Part shown: positions 60,401 through 64,000 of the stretch, piece after piece
Layout of the letters: the number at the start of each line of letters is the position of its first letter
How positions within the stretch are numbered: the stretch's first letter is position 1
Origin: Philopedon plagiatum
Lineage: Eukaryota > Arthropoda > Insecta > Coleoptera > Curculionidae
Assembly (NCBI GenBank): GCA_963971165.1
Contig: OZ020190.1
Location: 12,972,582 to 13,036,581, forward strand
Direction: 5' to 3'
DNA length: 64,000 nucleotides
Made by a program: the position numbers and the translations under genes
The notes under the pieces: generated by a model
What the model was told of the DNA's origin: nothing
What the model saw: the letters and a program-made list of their open reading frames with translations, nothing else
The model's database searches: none

Positions 60401-61843
60401 TAGGAACCAAAGAGGGGTCTGTCAATTTCATTTTTCGACCTAAAAAATTCAAAAGAATTACTTTTACTACACTTTCCGATCTTTACCAGTTTCAATAGAG
60501 TTCTGAAGCTCAGGGTCCTCTTCAACCTCCGAAAATTTACATCGATTTAATTCACTTTTGCGAACTGTACCCGATTTCAACGGAAATCGTGGAAATTTCG
60601 ACTTTGACGTTTAATAGCTCGAAACGAAACATCCTGTAGAACTGAATTTTTTACCGAAGCTAGTTGCACTATTCCTCTATCAACCCAGAAAATTCGATTG
60701 CTCCCCCTCTGACTGTTTCCGAGAAAAACAAACCTGTACGACTTTAGGTTAAGCTTTACGTTAACATGTATATTGACACTTATTTTTGCTAATCTCCTTG
60801 GGCCATTATTCATTAAGGACAAATGGCTGCTTTTTAAATTGTAATAAATTATACCGAAAAATAAACATTTTTTGTATCAAAATTATCCCAGTAATTTTCT
60901 TTAAAATAATTTTTTTGGGCTTGTAATGACTTCCTTAAATGATTTATGCAATAAAAAAAGATGTGCATATTAGGGATGTAACGGGTAGCGCTTTTTAGGA
61001 TCCGGCCAAACCGGGTACCCGGTCAATTAAGATCCGGCAAAACCGGGTACCCGGTTTTGACCGGGTACCCGTTACATCCCTAGAAATAAATTCATATTTG
61101 GCGTTGCCGTTAATTGATAAGACAATCAATTCCATTTTCGTGGTGGAAAATAAATTCAGAGAGATTTCCTAATCTAGCAAAGCTTGGTAAAAAGTTTCTT
61201 TTAGCACCTGCCTCAACAATATTTAGTGAATGGTTGTTTTCAGAAGCGGGTAATATTTATGAGGAATCCCGAAACCGACTATCCTCTGAGAATGGTGAAA
61301 TGTTAGTTTATCTTCATCATAATTTGCCATTAATTGATTTTAGTTATTAAATTTTTAACAAAGTTTATTGTTATAACCGTTTTTTATGTATTTTTTATCA
61401 TCACAAAAATACACCGTTTCAGTTCTTTTATGCTTTATTTTACCAAAGACAGAAAACAAAATAAGAAAAACAGGGTACCCGGCCGGGTAACCTGATACCC
61501 GGCAAAACCGGGTACCCGGTTTTGGCCGGGTAGACCGGGTACCCGTTACATCCCTAGCTGCATATTCCTTATAGAAGTTCAAAAACGACCACTAATTTAA
61601 TTTCTTGTTACAGGATATTAGGAAATCAAAATGATTGGTGAATAAACTACTGACCTTCGTAGAGAAGGCTTCTGATTGGTCCAAAGGCCTGGGCGTAAAA
61701 GGCGCCGCGTTCGGTCCGAAATGGAATTCTTCCGCTGGAGGTGCCTTCGTTGGAGTACTGCCCGGTTGAAACTCAGGAATCTCGTCTATGCTCTTGCCGT
61801 TCAAAATGTTCTCGATTTTTTCGGCGTCAGAAGTATCGTGTTC
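42440..61843 (-). CDS. Large multi-exon KSP-repeat protein, microtubule-associated-protein-like; 5' end not found
   Basis: Seventeen exons on the minus strand, all with AG/GT borders and compatible phases: 61655-61843, 58600-58876, 56170-56447, 54638-55534, 53966-54160, 51965-52150, 50428-50547, 50147-50336, 48481-48704, 48130-48303, 47862-47990, 47499-47691, 47279-47399, 46459-46613, 46050-46321, 44273-44536 and 42440-42730. Together at least 1384 residues; the first exon has no ATG. Order: acidic N-terminal half with an NPF and a PAM2-like motif, KSP repeats, Pro/Glu-rich middle, then a basic tail rich in Lys, Thr, Pro, Ala and Ser, ending DALIDVNPAD-like (ALIDVNPAD). An acidic projection part, KSP repeats and a basic tail is the layout of MAP4, MAP205 and futsch-type microtubule binders; this is inference from composition, not homology. 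Introns hold LINE, mariner, Tc1 and hAT debris. Confidence 0.75.
42731..44272 (-). other. Last intron of the KSP-repeat gene, no element resolved
   Basis: Contains a short GATATATATCA-type cluster near 43475-43550. Nothing else recognised. Confidence 0.4.
44560..45007 (-). pseudogene. LINE fragment, C-terminal part of the reverse transcriptase protein
   Basis: Minus-strand frame open for 165 codons (45014-44517). It matches the end of the LINE at 23.2-24.45 kb closely (KRAIRLINDPALTRKLPSL, RTTRGALRMHPF, SRLWNKLPADVFPS). 5'-truncated at about 45007, inserted in an intron of the KSP-repeat gene in sense orientation, next to the exon at 44273-44536. Confidence 0.8.
45479..45920. mobile_element. 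hAT-type MITE rich in ATCGATTAATCGA, copy 2
   Basis: Same family as 41356-41799. Perfect 8-bp duplication CTTACAAG at 45471-45478 and 45921-45928, which fixes both ends (TAGGGCTGGGCG... and ...GCCCACCCCTA). In an intron of the KSP-repeat gene. Confidence 0.85.
46776..47168 (-). pseudogene. LINE reverse-transcriptase fragment (second family)
   Basis: On the minus strand: MDSIYTDFSKAFDTVNHELL (RT motif A), one stop, SRRQRVKIGNFESG, then VPQGGQCGPILFIILFISDV (motif B). Jockey/R1-like RT. Different from the 23-kb LINE. Lies in the intron 46614-47278. Confidence 0.75.
48320..48430. repeat. (TA)n run inside a perfect 23-bp inverted repeat
   Basis: The TA run 48342-48407 is flanked by exact inverted copies (GAAGGAGTTGTTACTCATAA at 48321 and its complement ending 48430). 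It lies 17 bp from the exon 48130-48303 and could form one long hairpin in the transcript. Confidence 0.85.
49100..49752 (+). mobile_element. Mariner-like element C2
   Basis: TA then CAGGGTGAGTTTTTTAAAGTG at 49100. Transposase remnant on the plus strand from 49501: SDLTPLDFFLCGFIKDKVMA and TTLDDMKDRI, including the last catalytic Asp region, broken later. Right terminal repeat missing. In the intron 48705-50146 of the KSP-repeat gene. Confidence 0.7.
49795..50030 (+). pseudogene. Short LINE fragment
   Basis: Plus-strand words ENEIMERWRQYFEKLTELS (near 49800) and, in another frame, EQVGGYRYL, both typical of RTE/jockey-type LINE proteins from memory. Too short to classify. Confidence 0.45.
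50595..51538. repeat. Near-perfect foldback, about 465-bp arms, 15-bp loop
   Basis: Arms 50595-51057 and 51073-51538; outer ends TTGTTCTAAGAAAGTG and CACTTTCTTAGAACAA; centre CCAAGCCC...GGGCTTGG. A few mismatches and 2-3-bp indels only. No coding; the frame at 51175-51366 is incidental. In the intron between exons 50428-50547 and 51965-52150. Confidence 0.85.
51965..52150 (-). CDS. Third member of the repeated exon cassette
   Basis: 62 codons, phase 0-0, starting EGELSDSRLTSSPFVHLDM and ending RETEKVQ. Same plan: DSR lead, a SPI/DLPE part, two KSP units (TKSPLPEGTDLLQ, SKSPVPAQ). Confidence 0.8.
52637..53330 (+). mobile_element. Mariner-like element C3, with a LINE tail inserted
   Basis: CAGGGTAAGTTTTTTAAAGTG at 52637 and AAAAAACTCACCCTG ending 53330 are its terminal inverted repeats. 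Transposase remnant from 52894 (GFIKDKVMATAP), then stops. A LINE 3' end replaces or interrupts the left part (52658-52880). Confidence 0.65.
52658..52880 (-). pseudogene. LINE 3' end fragment
   Basis: On the minus strand: YIPENIKVIDNIQKFKFQLK, a stop, then a 3' end TTCGGAATAAAGAAATAAAT, i.e. a polyadenylation-signal-like tail. Typical end of a jockey-type LINE. Inserted inside C3. Confidence 0.55.
53331..53965 (-). other. Intron, no element recognised
   Basis: Part of the intron between exons 51965-52150 and 53966-54160. No exon or repeat end seen. Confidence 0.4.
53966..54160 (-). CDS. Second member of the repeated exon cassette
   Basis: 65 codons, phase 0-0, starting QPELSDSRLSPIPGQPDL and ending PELERLQQ. 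Homologous to the lead and end of the giant exon but with only two KSP units (PKSPLPEEAELLQ, SKSPSLIE). Confidence 0.8.
54638..55534 (-). CDS. Giant KSP-repeat exon
   Basis: 897 bp, phase 0 at both ends. After a lead of about 43 residues (QPELDDSRSSPLPAQLDL...) it contains 20 units of about 13 residues with the pattern SKSPLPDEAELLQ (39 bp), then IEQELAALQ. Three-unit blocks (PDEAELLQ, PEVTELLQ, PVDAELLQ) recur, so the array also grew in 117-bp steps. Ser-Pro sites after Lys are typical targets of proline-directed kinases. The antisense open frame at 55252-55611 is a shadow of this exon. Confidence 0.85.
56618..57000 (+). pseudogene. Tc1-like transposase fragment
   Basis: QEDNAPAHRSRLVKNAL (second catalytic Asp) and SANSPDLNPIEHVWDALKNT (catalytic Glu of DD34E) lie on the plus strand near 56748-56885, preceded by ENSGF. 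No terminal repeats could be found; the copy is truncated and antisense in an intron of the KSP-repeat gene. Confidence 0.8.
57001..58599 (-). other. Intron, possible small TA-flanked element at 57884-58245
   Basis: AAGGGTGTTACAAAAAGA near 57884 and CTTTTTTTGACACCCCGTA near 58230-58248 look like decayed inverted ends. Nothing else recognised. Confidence 0.35.
58877..60970 (-). other. Intron between the first two visible exons, no coding recognised
   Basis: AT-rich, with short reading frames only. The words TTTTTTACCGAAGCTAGTTG CACTATTC near 60646-60674 recur at 14791-14818, so a dispersed repeat is present but its limits are unknown. Confidence 0.4.
60971..61556 (+). mobile_element. hAT element N with transposase C-terminal remnant
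   Basis: TAGGGATGTAACGGGTA at 60971 and TACCCGTTACATCCCTA ending 61556. A second, internal right-end copy lies at 61060-61082, so the left end is itself a small palindrome of CCGGGTACCCGG words. At 61140-61340 the plus strand reads FPNLAKLGKKFLLAPAST then EWLFSEAGNIYEESRNRLS and LVYLHHNLPL, the hAT dimerisation domain, with no stop in that stretch. TGCATATT occurs just outside both ends (60964-60971, 61559-61566). Confidence 0.8.
61655..61843 (-). CDS. First visible exon of the KSP-repeat gene, PAM2-like motif
   Basis: 63 codons after the acceptor TTTTTAG, reading EHDTSDAEKIENILNGKS and ending AFSTK before GTCAGT. GPNAAPFTPRP near the end fits the PAM2 pattern (N-x-x-A-x-x-F-x-P) used by partners of the poly(A)-binding-protein MLLE domain. 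The match may be chance in a Pro/Ala-rich protein. Confidence 0.6.
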
Positions 61844-62702
61844 CTAAAAAAAATAGAATAGAGTTGTTTTTTTTTCTTATTCTCTATGCCGAGGACTTTT
61901 ATCCTTCCTTCCTTAATGTACAACTGAACATTACAATTTTATTGTCACCTATAATATAGTCCATCTTAAGATTTCAGCTTTCTACTTATAAAAATTTAAT
62001 AATTTCCTTAAAAAATCTAATAATAAAGTTAAATTTTGAAAGACTCAATTTAAAGTTACTTATCACAATGAACAGCACAGTTTGATAGTCTAGTCATAGT
62101 CATAGTTCTAACACAGGTGTCGATTTATTGCAACTGCTTCTTCAGTAGAAAGTGAAAATCTCAGGACAATCAGACTATATCTCCCTCTTAACTCTTTCTC
62201 GTTTCCCCAAGTATATTTATTTATATTTAATTCCCTACAGACAGAATAAGGACATTGTGATGTTCAGATGATACCAGACGACGTTTATGCTAAAAATGTA
62301 TGTAATGTAACAAAAAAAGCTAGTAATGATTCTATTATGGCAAAAAGTAAGTAGAGGAGACCGGGGATTGTTGGCATATGTTTGCACACTTTCTTAATCT
62401 TCTTTTTTTTTGGTAGAAGCCATCCTGAACCGTTTCTGTGCAGCTAAGCCAATTTATCCCTCCAACGGGGTTGGTGGGGTAAGCTGGCAGTTGTCCGTTC
62501 TCGTTTACACACTGTTTAAATAATACTTCAAAATATCGAAACGTAACTTTTATTTATAAAACATTATAATTATGTGACTAAAAATTTAAAATAATGATTA
62601 CAATTATAACACGTAGATTGTGGTATATATGGCCTATCAATACGCGCTCATTTTTTAACACACTTTTATTAGCTTGACCTTTAACCTTGTAAGATTGTAA
62701 TG
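61844..62702. other. Upstream flank of the first visible exon, nothing recognised
   Basis: An upstream exon of the KSP-repeat gene is expected here or beyond the window, but I could not identify one. Confidence 0.4.
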
Positions 62703-62854
62703 CAGTGGCGGCAGCATCTAAAAATTGGGCAGTACCTGGATACTTTTATGTTCGATGCTCTTAAGTCGTATGTTTTTATTTAAAATTTTGGTTGGGCGAG
62801 CAGAATTTTAGTTGGGCTCGCGCCCAACCCTGTCCACCCTTAGCGCCGCCACTG
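62703..62854. mobile_element. 152-bp hAT MITE
   Basis: Perfect 8-bp duplication TTGTAATG at 62695-62702 and 62855-62862. Termini CAGTGGCGGCAGC and GCGCCGCCACTG. Confidence 0.85.
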
Positions 62855-62862
62855 TTGTAATG

Positions 62863-64000
62863 GAATTTTACAACTCATTTTTCACCCACTTCTAATTGTA
62901 TCGATTTGAAACTTTGCAAACATGAAATTCTGGTGACAATACAATATGTTTTTTTAGTAAAAAAAATGATACAGTGTGTCTTCGAAATGGAAAACTTTTT
63001 GTTATTGATGACCATTAGGTGCCCTTGATCAATCGCTTGATAAGGCGTCTGTTAAAAATCGCAAGGATAAGCAAAGCAAACGAAGGACAATTTAAGAGAT
63101 TTTAGGAATATTTCAAAAAAAAAAGGACACGGAAGTAAGTTGTATCGAGATCTTCTTTTTTAATACAGGACCTAAAAAAGAAAGTTCAAACGTGTCACGT
63201 TACGTAAGGATCTGTAAAACCTAACGAAATTGAGGATAATGTATGCGAAAAACTTATTATAATGGACCAGACAAGCTGTTTTACTCAGCTTAATTATATA
63301 CATTTTACAGCAATCATGGTAAGTTATTATAGTGTTTTATGATTGTGATATTAGGATATTCACCTTAAATATAGATATTAAATTATCTCACATTTTTCCT
63401 TTTTTCTAAATAAATAAAAATAGAATGATTACATGACTGTTCGGTGTGGTGTGTCGGTTCTGTGCTCAAATTTTTTTAGCTAACTTCAACGCCGAAGTAT
63501 GTCTAATGACCACCCCCTCCCACTAAAGTGTTTATTAAATTTTTAAAAATCGGTAACGAATTAAGAAAAAAAATCTTTAACATTTTTTTGATAATCTACC
63601 ATTACTAAAAAAATTTCATGCCGTCCCCATTTGGTGAATCGATCAATATAAAATCATACGGCACTCGATTCTAGTAAAAACTTCCTATTCATGGTGTGAC
63701 CAAAGAGGAATGTTATTACTAAAAGGTCTCTGAGGAATGTTACGAGTTATAAATCAAATGTAATTAAAAGTTCCTTTATGTCTAGGTGTGTCGCATCGGA
63801 TCATGAAAGAATTAATTACCGTTATAAACGAAAGCGGGAAAACTTTGGAAGTATAATGGGTCATTATTTTAAGTTCATTTTTAACCATCAACTGGTCTAT
63901 TATAATTATCATAGTGGGATAGTTTGAGCCCGAGATTCACTAACAAGATTTAGGACTTAGGACTGGTTTAAATTTAGTTGATCAGTTCGGTTTCGACGAG
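62863..64000. other. No gene or element recognised
   Basis: AT-rich; only short open frames on both strands. Confidence 0.4.

Overview
The window looks like insect (arthropod) nuclear DNA. It is AT-rich, and its genes are split by GT-AG introns with small exons. It is loaded with transposable elements typical of insects: Penelope-like retroelements, LINE fragments, hAT, Tc1/mariner-type, piggyBac-like and MULE-like elements, and many large foldback repeats. I cannot name the species. All calls come from reading the sequence and from memory of protein families; no search was run.

Three cellular genes can be reconstructed. (1) Plus strand, 5896-18783: a nine-exon RCC1-repeat protein. Its first visible exon has no ATG and its 5' end lies outside the window or was not found. 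Its introns hold much of the repeat content. (2) Minus strand, 29737-28370: a three-exon gene for a 181-residue protein that resembles securin (PTTG1), the separase inhibitor. (3) Minus strand, 61843-42440: 17 consecutive exons whose splice phases all agree, coding at least 1384 residues. This is a low-complexity protein with an acidic N-terminal half, a 20-unit 13-residue KSP repeat in one giant exon, and a basic Thr/Pro/Lys-rich C-terminus. The layout is that of a microtubule-associated protein. Its 5' end was not found.

Mobile DNA by region. 1-5150 holds two Penelope-like element (PLE) families. The first is broken by a SINE-like insertion in its GIY-YIG domain. The second is a head-to-head pair whose 1519-bp arms form a palindrome, with hammerhead-ribozyme-like motifs near both outer ends and (TA)n tracts nearby. 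9.2-22.3 kb holds several TA-flanked foldback elements, some nested inside older ones. 23.2-24.5 kb is a decayed LINE. 26.6-27.6 kb has two small foldback elements. 30.7-31.8 kb is an element with 17-bp terminal inverted repeats. 34.3-34.8 kb is a MULE-like element with a 10-bp target duplication. 35.7-40.3 kb is a three-level nest: a MITE split by a 2.9-kb hAT-like element and by a second hAT element with transposase remnants. The introns of gene 3 carry LINE, mariner, Tc1 and hAT pieces plus a 0.94-kb near-perfect foldback.

The most noteworthy items are the ribozyme-like motifs, the head-to-head PLE palindrome, the repeated exon cassette with a KSP expansion in only one copy, the securin-like gene, and the nonautonomous foldback element that still carries a transposase helix-turn-helix between its arms.
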